A stretch of 64,000 bases of DNA from JACRLW01 sp046349595 (GTDB lineage: Bacteria; Planctomycetota; UBA1135; UBA2386): NCBI GenBank assembly GCA_046349595.1, contig JAXMCA010000003.1, positions 62,001 to 126,000 of the forward strand, in the 5' to 3' direction. Within the stretch, counting starts at the first letter, position 1. Every line of letters begins with the position of its first letter. A program made the position numbers and the translations under genes. A model generated the notes under the pieces. That model worked only from the letters and a program-made list of their open reading frames with translations, did not search any database and was not told where the DNA came from. Of this stretch, positions 53,312-62,750 are shown in pieces.

Positions 53312-55177
53312 TCAGCGATGGGTCCGGAACGACTCGATCAACCGCGTCACCGCCGCCGCATCGAAGCCATCGCCCGGCGCTTCGTCCTGGTTCGCCTGCA
53401 ACGCGGCGAGATCCGGAGTCGTCGACATCACGCCGCCTTCCGGGATCGGCAGCCACGCGCACCAGACGATCGCGTTGAGCACGAGCTTGCGGAAGTCGTC
53501 GTGGGCCCAGTTCCAGTGCACGTGGGCGCCGGTGAAGCCGAAGCCACGGCCGCCGTCGGGGCGGACGCGGGACCAGGCGGTGCACTGCGGCACACCGGCA
53601 GCGACCTCGGCGCGGACGAAGGGGTTGCCGCTGTGCGTGCCGTCTTCGCGGCTCATCGTCGAACTGGGTGCGACGGCGGCGAGGATCGGCGTCACCGACT
53701 CCATGCCGGGGCGGAAGCGCATGTGGAAGTACCACTCGTCGTCGATCGCGAAGGGGTGCACGCCGCGGGTGATCGGATGGTCGGGGAGCGCGGCGAAGTC
53801 GGCGCGCCAATGCGGATTGACCGACCAGTTGGTCTCGAAGTAGCCGCCGATCCAGCGCGTGAAGTCCTCGCCGGGTGCGCCGGTTGGGACCTCGACGCCG
53901 TAGTGGATGCACACCATGCCCTTGCCGCGCGCCATCAGTGCGTCGAGCTGCTCGAGGTGACGGAGGAAGGGGTGCGCCAGGCCGCCGTCGGCGAAGCAGA
54001 CGATCACGTCGGCGGTCTCGAGCACCGCGGGATCCTCCGGCCAACCGTCGATCACGGTGGTCTTCACGGCGAGGCCGCTCGCGTCGAGCGCGTGTGCGAG
54101 GAGCATGCAACCGGCGTGGTGCTCGTGCGCCCCGTAGCCGTGGCTCGGGCGACCGGCGAGGAAGACCACGCTGCGCGTGCGCGACGGATCGTCCTCGACC
54201 ACCCAGATGTTGCGGTAGACGACCGGATTGCCGTGATCCTGCAGATGGAGGCCCGCCGGATCCGGACCCTCGGGCCGCGGGTTCGCCGTGGTCGCGTGCG
54301 GGAGCGCGACGTCGTCGTGCACGAGCAGGCCGTTGAGATGCACGGTCATGCGGCCGTCGGCGATCTTCCTGTCGCCGTCGAAGCGAGCGGCGGTGAAGAC
54401 GATGTCGTAGGTCTGCCAGGTCTCCGGCGGCAGGCAGGCATTGAGGATCGGCCTGGCGATCGAGTAGATGCCGCCGCACTCGTTGTCCAGTCCTTCGAGG
54501 CCGAAGGAGTCGAGCACCTGGCACTCGTAGCGACCCTGCACGTAGACGCCGCTGTTTCCGCGGCCCTGTCCGCGTGCGGCGGGCTTGAAGGGCGTCTTGA
54601 ACTCGAGGTGGATGCGCTGGTCGCCGAAGCCGCGCTTGGAATCGCAGCCGGCGGCGAGCAGCTTGCCGTCGGCGAAGCGTCCGTTCGCGAAGGCGTCGGT
54701 CGAGCTGCCGTCGAACAAGACGACGGCGCCCAAAGGAGGCGACGCGCCGAGCGTGGGACTGCGGCGCTCGACCTTGTCGAGCACGCCGAGCGCGTCGCCG
54801 TCCTTCGCGCGGAACGAGAGTCGCCCGCCTTCGAGCGTCGCGGTCCAATCGCTCTCGAAGCGCACCGCGCCGCCGGTGAAGGGACTCTCGCCCTCGATGC
54901 GCGGATCGCCACGCTTCCAACCCGCACCGGGCAGGCCACCGCGGTAGAGCACGAGGTGCAGACGCTCACCGCCCGCATCTCCGCCGGTGTATGCGATCAG
55001 TTGCGCACCGACCTCGATCGCATCCTGTCCGTCACCCGCGAAGGCCGCACGGAGACGACCGAGGTACTCACCCTGCGCGCGATACAGCGCGGTGTCGGTC
55101 GACACCACGTCCTGGGCCGGGAGGGAGACGATCCACGCGAGAGACGCGACGAGTGCGCAGGACGAGCGGCGATGCAT
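53312..55177 (-). CDS. Secreted DUF1080 (3-keto-disaccharide hydrolase-like) and ThuA-like fusion
   Basis: A 621-aa protein with a signal peptide (CALVASLAWIVSLPAQ). The middle holds a DUF1080 laminin-G-like domain (GAVVLFDGSSTDAFANGRFADGKLLAAGCDSKRGFGDQRIHLEFKTPF, in pieces, with RGNSGVYVQGRYECQVLDSFG). The C-terminal part is ThuA-like: VVFLAGRPSHGYGAHEHHAGCMLLAHAL, GKGMVCIHYGVEVP and GFGFTGAHVHWNW. Both domains are typical of planctomycete sugar-degradation proteins in the periplasm or outside. Its 5' end and promoter region are repeated in degraded form upstream of the kinase gene (see repeats). Confidence 0.85.
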   Translation of the reverse strand: MHRRSSCALVASLAWIVSLPAQDVVSTDTALYRAQGEYLGRLRAAFAGDGQDAIEVGAQLIAYTGGDAGGERLHLVLYRGGLPGAGWKRGDPRIEGESPFTGGAVRFESDWTATLEGGRLSFRAKDGDALGVLDKVERRSPTLGASPPLGAVVLFDGSSTDAFANGRFADGKLLAAGCDSKRGFGDQRIHLEFKTPFKPAARGQGRGNSGVYVQGRYECQVLDSFGLEGLDNECGGIYSIARPILNACLPPETWQTYDIVFTAARFDGDRKIADGRMTVHLNGLLVHDDVALPHATTANPRPEGPDPAGLHLQDHGNPVVYRNIWVVEDDPSRTRSVVFLAGRPSHGYGAHEHHAGCMLLAHALDASGLAVKTTVIDGWPEDPAVLETADVIVCFADGGLAHPFLRHLEQLDALMARGKGMVCIHYGVEVPTGAPGEDFTRWIGGYFETNWSVNPHWRADFAALPDHPITRGVHPFAIDDEWYFHMRFRPGMESVTPILAAVAPSSTMSREDGTHSGNPFVRAEVAAGVPQCTAWSRVRPDGGRGFGFTGAHVHWNWAHDDFRKLVLNAIVWCAWLPIPEGGVMSTTPDLAALQANQDEAPGDGFDAAAVTRLIESFRTHR

Positions 55178-55216
55178 CGCGGCGGATTGGACCCGGACGC
55201 GGCGCTCCGCGCACCC
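55123..55216. repeat. Repeat copy A: leader and signal-peptide coding region of the DUF1080-ThuA gene
   Basis: This 94-base stretch covers the first 18 codons and the upstream region of the DUF1080-ThuA gene. By hand count it matches 60,153-60,246 at 75 of 94 positions without gaps, in the same orientation. Confidence 0.6.
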
Positions 55217-55333
55217 GGTCGCTGTGGATCGTCGCACGGGTGAACCGCGGCGACGGTGGGCCGTCGGCTCCGCGACCGGTCGGGCGGGTACCCGATCTCC
55301 GCGCACGAGGCCGCCGAGATCTTCGGGGACGGC

Positions 55334-58300
55334 TCATCGGCGGAGCAGGGTCTGGACTTCCTCGTCGAGCAGTTCCTTCGGTGGCGTCCTGGGGAGGAAT
55401 CGCGCGATGCAGGTAGGGCAGAGATTGCGGAGCTTCGCGATCGCCTCGGCGCGCCGCCCGGTACGCAGCAAGGCCGCCGCCGCGATCTCCTCACCGAGGA
55501 AGAGGGCGCCAAACTCTCGGATGCCATGGATCTGCCCGGCGGCCTCCAAGTCGTCGAGCAGATCACCCGATGCGGCACGCGGCGATGATGCTTCCCCGGT
55601 GCCGCTGTCGGCCGCATCACGCGCGAAGGTCTTCGACATCAGTTCGACGACCGAGTCCGAACCGTTCTCGCCAAGGACGCGCTCCTGAAGGGTCCGGATG
55701 GTCGCGAGCGCGCCCGCGGCGTCATCGTGCCTGAGCTGGACCAAGGCCTGGACGATCCGCCACTCCCATCTCGGACTCTCGCCACCGAGATGGCCAGCGA
55801 GGGTCTCCTGCAGAGCCGCGAAATCGTCTGCTCCGAGATCCGTGCTGGGTTGGGTCAGGACGGACAACATCTGCCGCAGTTCGGCTCGTTCGGATGCGTC
55901 CGCATTCGCCATCAACCTCGCAGCCGTCGAGCGTTCGAGTCGGCCCGGCCAGGACTCGACGAGTTCTCGCATCTGCCGCGCCGTGCGACCGACGTTCCAG
56001 AGATGCGAGACCTTCTCCCGGGCCTTCAGTTCTGCGACGCGGATCGCCCTGGCGATCACGTCGAAGCGAGCGCGAATGGCGATCTCGTCACCTGCGCTCC
56101 TGCAGTCGGACAGCAGGTCCTCCGCCTGGTTCAGGTCGGCTTCGGACAAGGGCTTGCGGAGCGCGGCCTCCGCGGCAGCTTCGGCATCCTGGACGAGCAG
56201 GATCTGCTCCGATCGCTGCGCCGCCGAGCAGGTGTCGACCAGGTAGGTCTTGTCCTGGTACTCCAGGAACAGGATGTCGCCGGAGTTGCTGAATCGAACG
56301 CCCAAGAGCGGACTCGTGCCCTCCTCAGGAGATTCGATGGTCAGCAGCTTCTCGCCGTTCCTCGCGTCGTGGATGTCCACCACTCCGGTCGGCAAGACGA
56401 AGGCGACCCGACTTCCGTCCGGGGACAGATCGGCCGAGGTCTCCCGGCGGTCGCTGCTCGGAGCCGAGCAAATGGTCTTTCCCGACGTCGGGTCGACGAG
56501 CAAGGTCCTTGCCCGATCCGGGGTTCGCAACAACACGAGGTCGGGAAACGACCTCGCGCCGCTCACGACCCTGCCACCGAGATCCGCGAGTCGACGCCCG
56601 CTCACCAAGTCCAGGACCGCGCTGCGAGGCGGAGTCTCGAGCTCGACGAACAGTCGTCTCGATCCCGACGTCCACGTCATCGCGGAGACGAGCCCGGACA
56701 CTTCACCCAGTTGCCATTCGAACTCCTGCGAGAGGTCCGCGACACGCCGCACGCTGAGCGACCCGCCGACGCGCAGGGCGGCGAGATGCGCTTCATCTGG
56801 GCTGAAGGAGACCGCGAGGATCTCGCCTCCGGCCCGAGAGTCGCCAAGGGCGTCGGCTCGGGTTCCGTCGAACCGGAATGAGCGGATGCCGGGACCCTCG
56901 ATCTCCACGATCACGCACCGCTCCTGCGCCGAGCAGATCCGCATCCAGCCGTCGCTGAGCGCATGTCGAACTTGGTCCGACATCCGCATGGGCACCTCCA
57001 TGCAGCGGAGTGGATCGAACGCGCGGCCACCCACCGTGCCGAAGAAGCGGACCGGAGCTTCCGACGAGAACCTGGCCTGCAGATCACCTGGGCCCAGATC
57101 GAGCCGCAGGCGCCTCGTGAAGCGATCCACGATCCGGTAGCCGGAATCCGCCGACTTCGCGACCAACGTTCTTCCCACGACGACATCCGGCTCCAGGTAG
57201 GACATGAGGTCCCGGCTGCCGAGGACATCCCGGACCGCGCAGTCGACCCGAGCATCAGCGACGAGGCTCGAATCCATGGCTTCGCTCGACCACAGCTGCA
57301 GCGTGCGCGACTCACCCTGCGGCTCCTGTCGACGCGAGATGGCAGCGATGAAGGCCCCGGACGAGGAGATGCACAGCGCGTCGACCGGGCCCGGATTACC
57401 GGCCAGCAGCGTGAGTCGACGTCGGGGCGTGGCCAGATCGCCCAGGAAGATCCGGTTGTCCGGTTCGCCGCCGTAGGTGACGAACCGACCGCTCCCGTCG
57501 CTGACCTCGATGCCCCTTGGCCCGCCGCGCTGAGGTCGCCGAAGAGCAGTGCGTGCCGTGGGTCCATCCGCCGTGCGTGGCAGCAGGGCAACCGACCCGT
57601 CGTAGTCGCAGAGGAGCAACGCATCCGCGACGGGATCCCATGCTGCGGCCGAGAGCGTGCTGTCGTCGAGATCCCTGCTGTCCAGAGGAAAACCGGTGAG
57701 CCTGTGACCATCCGCCGTCGCCACCACCTCGATGCTGGCGCTCGAGTCCCAGTCGCCCCGATGCTGCTTCACGATCGACACGGTCTTCCCCTCGTTGTCG
57801 ATCGCAACCGTGGATCGGTCCCCGGATTGGTCGGCAACGCTCGACCGAGCGAACGAGGCGACGACTCGTCCGTCCGTCAACGAGATCGTCGACATCACGC
57901 TCGCGTGCTCGTCGTCCGCGGTGCGCAACAGCAGGAACGCCGAGTTCGGACTGAACCACGCGTCACGAAAGCGGCGTCCGGAGAGGTGCAGCGGGAGGTC
58001 GGACTTCGTGGACACGTCACGAAGGAGAGCTCCGTCCGCGTTTGCCAGGAGGAGCCACCGTCCGTCCGGGCTCAGCGCTTCGCCGAGTGTGCGTTCCCCT
58101 TCGTGGATGATGTCGAGTCTTCGGCCGTCCCGCAGGGACCAGACCTCCAGCGGAGGCGCCTCTTCGGCCTCCGCTTCCTCCTGGACCGCGCAGAGGGCGA
58201 TCAACTCGCCCGCCGCGGTCTCCGCGTAGTCGAGGATGTCGTGTTCGGGAATCGCGAATCGCGTCGGCGTCGACGGCGCACGCACTTCCCACGCGAACAA

Positions 58301-60034
58301 CTGACCGTCGACCAGCGCGAAGATCTTGCGCTCGGAACGGTCGAATCGGAGCTCGACGTGGCCCGGACTCTCATCCGCGGGCACCGGCGGCAGCGCGAAG
58401 CTGCGGAAGCTGGTGTCCAGCTGCGCCGTGAGGACCTGCCATTCCCAGCCACGATGTTCGGCGGGAGCACGGTCGAGCGCGCGGCGCGCCTCCCATGGAT
58501 CGTCGTAGCGCAGCGCCTGGTCCGCCGCCTGGATCGCGACCAGGTAACTCTGATACGCAGCGCGGGCTTCGTTGGCGGATGCCTGCTCCGCGAGCGCCGA
58601 CTTCTCGACTGCGAGGGACGCGTTCGATCGCGCGAGCGAGGTCGAGATCGCGATGCCGAGGACGAGCAGCAGCATGGCCGCGGCGATGCTCCCCGCCAGC
58701 GACTTGTTGCGGCGGACCCACAGACGCATCTCGACCAGAGCACCCGTGCGGTAGGCCTGGACCACCCGCTGGGCCAGGAACGCCCGCAGATCCGCAGCGA
58801 GATCCTGCACCGAGGCGTAGCGCTGCTCGCGCTTCCGTGCCATCGCCATCTCCGCGATCGCGACCAACTCCGCCGGCACGCCCGACCTGATGTCCTCGAT
58901 GCGCTTCGGCGATCCTTCCACCACCTCGCGCAGGATCTTGTAGGCATCGATCCGCAACCCGGGCACTGCGTACGGAGCTCGCCCGGTGAGGAGCTCGTAG
59001 ATCATGGCTCCGATCGAGTAGACGTCGGCACGCTGGTCGAGCTCCTCGCTCGAGGCCTGCTCGGGCGACATGTAGTGAGGCGTGCCGAGCTGCTGCCCAT
59101 CCAAGGTCACGACGGACGCGAGCGCACCGATCTCGGCATCCTGCATGCGCGCCGTCACCAGCCTGGATACCGCCGAGCTCTCGACCGGATGGATGCGCAG
59201 GTCGTGTCGGTCCGGCTGGCCGATCACCTTCGCCAGACCCCAGTCCATCACGTAGACCTCGCCGAAGCGGCCGATCATCACGTTGGACGGCTTCAGGTCG
59301 CGGTGGATCACGCCCTTGTCGTGTGCATAGGCCATCGTGTCGCAGACCTTGAGCACGACCTCCAGCGCTCGGGTGAGGGTCCAATCGTTGCGCCCCACGA
59401 GTGCATCGGCGAACACCTCACTCGCGGTGCGACCCTTCACCATCCGCATGGTGAAGTAGACACGCCCCGACTGGTCGAGCCCCAGCTCGTGCACCGCGAC
59501 GACCCCCGGGTGATCGAGCTGGCTCGTGACCTGGGCCTCCTCGAGGAAGCGGCCGAGCAATTGGCGCAGGAGCCGCGCCTCCTCCTCGCTGCGCGGCGCC
59601 GGCCGCTGCAGCATCACCTTCATCGCGAGACGACGGTTGAGGTAGTGGTCGTGGATCCCCAGGACGATCCCCATACCTCCCTTGCCGAGTTCGCCTTCGA
59701 GTGTGTAGCGCTGCTTGTCCAGCTTCGGAGCCGACTCCAACTTTTGCAGGAGTTCGCCTGTCGCGGTCGACTGAACACGATCACCGACGACCTCGTCCTG
59801 CGGCGTCTCGCATTCCGCCGCGGGACCCTCGACAGCGGTCTCGTCGAGCGACGAATTCGAGGCGTGATCCCTCTTCTCTCCGAGCAACTCCAGCACCTGG
59901 TCGACGATTCGCGGATCGCCGGATGCGGAGCGCACGAACGACTCCCGTTCCGCCGGCGGCAGAGATCGTGCGCGTTCGTGCAGTTCTCGGACGCAGTGGG
60001 ATTCCGGTGATGGTTCGGGTGTGGGAGCTTGCAT
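55334..60034 (-). CDS. Transmembrane Ser/Thr protein kinase with WD40-like propeller
   Basis: A 1566-aa receptor-type kinase. The Hanks-type kinase domain spans about 110-425, with Gly-loop GELGKGGMGIVLG (115-127), Lys139 in AMKVM, catalytic HRDLKPSN (244-251), and the DFG position read as DWG (264-266), which is common in Planctomycetota; the GTPHYMSPEQ motif is also present. One membrane helix follows (about 447-466), then a 1000-residue outer part rich in WD40/propeller-like blades and a helical tail ending EVQTLLRR. The start is chosen because sequence further upstream is the degraded repeat copy B. The signal and targets are unknown. Confidence 0.88.
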   Translation of the reverse strand: MQAPTPEPSPESHCVRELHERARSLPPAERESFVRSASGDPRIVDQVLELLGEKRDHASNSSLDETAVEGPAAECETPQDEVVGDRVQSTATGELLQKLESAPKLDKQRYTLEGELGKGGMGIVLGIHDHYLNRRLAMKVMLQRPAPRSEEEARLLRQLLGRFLEEAQVTSQLDHPGVVAVHELGLDQSGRVYFTMRMVKGRTASEVFADALVGRNDWTLTRALEVVLKVCDTMAYAHDKGVIHRDLKPSNVMIGRFGEVYVMDWGLAKVIGQPDRHDLRIHPVESSAVSRLVTARMQDAEIGALASVVTLDGQQLGTPHYMSPEQASSEELDQRADVYSIGAMIYELLTGRAPYAVPGLRIDAYKILREVVEGSPKRIEDIRSGVPAELVAIAEMAMARKREQRYASVQDLAADLRAFLAQRVVQAYRTGALVEMRLWVRRNKSLAGSIAAAMLLLVLGIAISTSLARSNASLAVEKSALAEQASANEARAAYQSYLVAIQAADQALRYDDPWEARRALDRAPAEHRGWEWQVLTAQLDTSFRSFALPPVPADESPGHVELRFDRSERKIFALVDGQLFAWEVRAPSTPTRFAIPEHDILDYAETAAGELIALCAVQEEAEAEEAPPLEVWSLRDGRRLDIIHEGERTLGEALSPDGRWLLLANADGALLRDVSTKSDLPLHLSGRRFRDAWFSPNSAFLLLRTADDEHASVMSTISLTDGRVVASFARSSVADQSGDRSTVAIDNEGKTVSIVKQHRGDWDSSASIEVVATADGHRLTGFPLDSRDLDDSTLSAAAWDPVADALLLCDYDGSVALLPRTADGPTARTALRRPQRGGPRGIEVSDGSGRFVTYGGEPDNRIFLGDLATPRRRLTLLAGNPGPVDALCISSSGAFIAAISRRQEPQGESRTLQLWSSEAMDSSLVADARVDCAVRDVLGSRDLMSYLEPDVVVGRTLVAKSADSGYRIVDRFTRRLRLDLGPGDLQARFSSEAPVRFFGTVGGRAFDPLRCMEVPMRMSDQVRHALSDGWMRICSAQERCVIVEIEGPGIRSFRFDGTRADALGDSRAGGEILAVSFSPDEAHLAALRVGGSLSVRRVADLSQEFEWQLGEVSGLVSAMTWTSGSRRLFVELETPPRSAVLDLVSGRRLADLGGRVVSGARSFPDLVLLRTPDRARTLLVDPTSGKTICSAPSSDRRETSADLSPDGSRVAFVLPTGVVDIHDARNGEKLLTIESPEEGTSPLLGVRFSNSGDILFLEYQDKTYLVDTCSAAQRSEQILLVQDAEAAAEAALRKPLSEADLNQAEDLLSDCRSAGDEIAIRARFDVIARAIRVAELKAREKVSHLWNVGRTARQMRELVESWPGRLERSTAARLMANADASERAELRQMLSVLTQPSTDLGADDFAALQETLAGHLGGESPRWEWRIVQALVQLRHDDAAGALATIRTLQERVLGENGSDSVVELMSKTFARDAADSGTGEASSPRAASGDLLDDLEAAGQIHGIREFGALFLGEEIAAAALLRTGRRAEAIAKLRNLCPTCIARFLPRTPPKELLDEEVQTLLRR

Positions 60035-60152
60035 CAGAGAAAGGGCTGCGGCGGCACGAGCTTCACCCGATCTCGCCGCACCCGCAAGCAATGCGATGGA
60101 GCTCGGCTGTTCCCGCGTTCGTCGCCGGGTCGCCCGATCACGGGAGCGGATA

Positions 60153-60246
60153 GGGAGACCATCCACGCGAGATCGGCGGCGAGCGCGAACGGCGGGCGGA
60201 GATGCATCGCGATGGATTGGACCCCTACGCGTCGCCGCGCGCACCA
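60153..60246. repeat. Repeat copy B: remnant of a secreted-protein 5' end upstream of the kinase gene
   Basis: This stretch matches copy A at 75 of 94 positions. Read leftward from an ATG at 60,207 it encodes a similar but different signal peptide (FALAADLAWMVSLSAPV), which then runs into unrelated sequence and ends at the kinase start. It looks like the truncated start of a paralogue, or a reused leader. Confidence 0.5.
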
Positions 60247-60263
60247 GGGCACCGGCGACGGTC

Positions 60264-60292
60264 CCCCCGCGCGGTGAGAGCGCGCGCGGGGG
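60264..60292 (-). terminator. GC-rich hairpin after the FG-GAP gene
   Basis: A 9-bp perfect stem, CCCCCGCGC (60,264-60,272) with GCGCGGGGG (60,284-60,292), with an 11-base loop. It lies 13 bases past the stop of the leftward FG-GAP gene. No T-run follows, so it may be a stalling hairpin or a factor-dependent terminator. Confidence 0.4.
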
Positions 60293-60305
60293 CGACCGGT
60301 TCGGT

Positions 60306-61673
60306 TCAGCGCCGCGTGCCGTCCGCCGGCACGGCCGGCGCGGTGGTGTTCTCGTAGAGCCACACGAAGGACTGCCGCTTGGGGCCGGGCACGAGCGCCT
60401 CGAGTTCGTCCTGCAGCGCCGTCCGCCGCTTGCTCCGGGTGGCGAGTTCTTCGCGCCGCGCCTCGTAGAGCTCGGTGCGCTTCTTGTTCGCGGCCTCGTC
60501 GCCGAGACCCTCGACGGCCTTCTGGATCTCCTCGAAGAAGGCCTGGTTCTCCTTGTCGAGCGCCTCGATCGACGCCCGAAGCTCCGCGGCGTGCTTGCTC
60601 TGCGCCTCGGTCAATTCGATCGCCGGCGGCACCCAGTGCGAGTAGCCACCGACCAGCAGGTCGAGATCGCCGTCGCCGTCGTGGTCGAAGGCCTCGGCAT
60701 ACAGGCCGGAGTCGGGACGCGTCGGCGCATGGCCACCCTTCTTGCTGATCGCGACGAGCGTGATCGGCGCGCCCAGCGCCGGCGCTTTGCTCGTGCCGAT
60801 GCCCGGATAGAGGAACACGCCGCCGCCGGGCTTGTCGCTGTAGGCGTCACCCATGCTGCTGCACAGCAGGTCGAGCTGACCATCGCCGTTCCAGTCGAGC
60901 ACCTGCAGCGTCGCCACGGTGCCTTCGACCTTCAGCGGCTTGCCCTCGCAGAGCAGCACCCGATTGCGGGTCGCGAAGGCCGGCGCGCGCGTCGCGCCCT
61001 CGTTCACGCGCAGGTAGACGTAGCCCGCGGTGTGATCGCCGAGCAGCAGGTCGAGGTCGCCGTCACCATCCCAATCGACCGCCCAGGCGGAGGTCAGGTG
61101 GCCTTCGGCGAGTTGCACGTCCTGTGGATCGCAGCGCTTGGTGCTGTCCCACTTCTTGGAGTCGAAGTTCCAGAACTGGTTGATCACGATCCGCGCGCCG
61201 TCGCGATCGAGGATCTGTTCGGGTTGGTTCCAACCCTTGGCCGAGCCCCACGCGACGTGCGGAGATCCGTCGAAGGTGCCGGCGACGATGTCGAGCTGTC
61301 CATCCGCGTTGAAGTCCACGAACTGTGGACTCATGCCGATGCATCACCAGTTGTGGAAGTCGATCTGTTTGCCGTCGGCGGCCTCGAGCTTGGCCTCCGC
61401 GCCGAAGCCCGGCGTGTGCTCGGCCTTCGCGCCGAGCGCGAGGGTGAGGCGGCCCGGCAGGTCACCCACCACGATGTCGGCGATGCCGTCGCCGTTCACG
61501 TCGTGGTGCACGGGGGAGGGGAAGAGTCGGCCTTGGCCGAGGAACTTGTCGCCGGCGTGCAGTCGCACCGGGGCAGCAAAGGTCGCTGGCTCGATCGGCG
61601 ACTGCGCGACGACGGTCGCGGCAGCCATCGCGACTGCGCCCAGCGCGAGGAATCGGTCGGTTCGCTTGCTCAT
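60306..61673 (-). CDS. Secreted FG-GAP/VCBS repeat protein with an in-frame TGA codon
   Basis: Two frames in the same phase, 61,673-61,347 and 61,343-60,309, form one continuous 455-codon protein except for TGA at 61,346-61,344. The first part has a signal peptide (FLALGAVAMAAATVVA) and a repeat (DVNGDGIADIVVGDLPG) and ends KQIDFHNW. The second resumes CIGMSPQFVDFNADGQLDIVAG and holds further FG-GAP repeats (VDWDGDGDLDLLLGD, LDWNGDGQLDLLCSS, FDHDGDGDLDLLVGG) and a helical C-terminus with a coiled coil. Either the gene is a recent nonsense mutant, or the TGA is read through, possibly as selenocysteine. An ATG just after the TGA could start a truncated product without a signal peptide. Confidence 0.7.
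61313..61331 (-). other. Hairpin just downstream of the in-frame TGA (SECIS-like candidate)
   Basis: In the mRNA sense, AGTCCAC-AGTTC-GTGGACT forms a 7-bp perfect stem with a 5-base loop; the loop starts 19 bases after the TGA and has G as its second base. These values fit the general rule for bacterial SECIS elements (loop 16-37 bases from UGA, a G in the first two loop positions). The fit could be chance. Confidence 0.35.
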
Positions 61674-61872
61674 GCAGAGGACCTCCTGTCAGGGGGGACG
61701 GATGGTATCGCCTTGCGGCATGCGGGGTCTCTCTTCCACCCCGGGGCCACGGACGCGGAGCATGACGAAAGTCGGGATGGTCCGCGGGCGTCGAGCACTC
61801 CAAGTGCACAATCGCCCGCGATCCCGGGCCGGGCCCCGAGTCCCGCACCGCCGCGCCACGGAAACCCCGTCG

Positions 61873-62553
61873 ATGAACGCGATCCGCCCCCTGCTCGTCC
61901 TGCTCCTCCCCGTCCTCGGCGCGTGCGGCATCCACGCGCCGCGCGCGGGATTCACCTCCGTCCCGACGGGCGACGTCGTGCGCCCGCGCAGCACCGCGCT
62001 CGTCGTCGACGAGAGGGCGAGGATCCGCGACTCGGACCAGGACTGGATCGGCACCGCCGCCGGTCTGATCGGTGCGCGCAAGCTCGAAGAGGACTTCTGG
62101 GATCCGGTCGAGAACCACTTCGTGTTCGGCGGTGAGTTCGCGCTCCGCCCACCCGACTCGGTGCTCGGCTTCGAGATCGGAACCTCGATCTCCTTCGGGG
62201 TGAAGGACAACGTGGCCGGCACCGGCATCGACGTGACCGCCTCGACCCTCGACTTCTACTTCGGCCCGCGCGTGACCTTCGGCGATCGCGACGGCGGCAT
62301 GCATCCCTATGCCGGCGCGGGCATCTCCTTCCTGCTCGCGGAGCTGGAGGGCTACGCCGGCGGCCTGCGCGTGAGCGACGACGACTGGACCGTGGCCGGC
62401 TATGCGCACGCCGGCGTGACCTTCGACGTCGGCGAATCGCTGTTCCTCGGCTTCGACGTCCGCAGCACCTTCGGCTCCGACGTGACGCTGTTCGGAGCGC
62501 ACGGCGACGCGGACTCGTATCAGATCGCGGCGGTCATCGGCACGACGCTTTGA
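61873..62553 (+). CDS. Outer-membrane beta-barrel-like lipoprotein
   Basis: A 226-aa protein with a lipoprotein signal (LLVLLLPVLGACGIHAP) and a mature part of alternating beta strands typical of an outer-membrane barrel or OmpA/OmpW-like fold: VFGGEFALRPPDSVLGFEIGTSISFG, TASTLDFYFGPRVTFGD, MHPYAGAGISFLLAELEG and LFLGFDVRSTFGSD. The C-terminus ends in ATL-type small residues. No enzyme motif is seen. The start is fixed by the signal peptide; the frame runs upstream as a shadow of the FG-GAP gene. Confidence 0.75.
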   Translation: MNAIRPLLVLLLPVLGACGIHAPRAGFTSVPTGDVVRPRSTALVVDERARIRDSDQDWIGTAAGLIGARKLEEDFWDPVENHFVFGGEFALRPPDSVLGFEIGTSISFGVKDNVAGTGIDVTASTLDFYFGPRVTFGDRDGGMHPYAGAGISFLLAELEGYAGGLRVSDDDWTVAGYAHAGVTFDVGESLFLGFDVRSTFGSDVTLFGAHGDADSYQIAAVIGTTL

Positions 62554-62750
62554 GCCGGTGTCGCGGTGACGCGCGAGCCACGAGGCCGCTCCGGCTCGTG
62601 AACTCGCGACGCCATCGCAGCGATGCACGCGCCGCCGCGCGCGCCGTGGAGCGGAGTAGACTTCCGCGCCCGTCTCCTGCGACCTCAACGAGCCGAGGTC
62701 GCAGCGCCGTCGAGCGCCGGGATTCGAACGATCCACCGGACCACGAAGCC

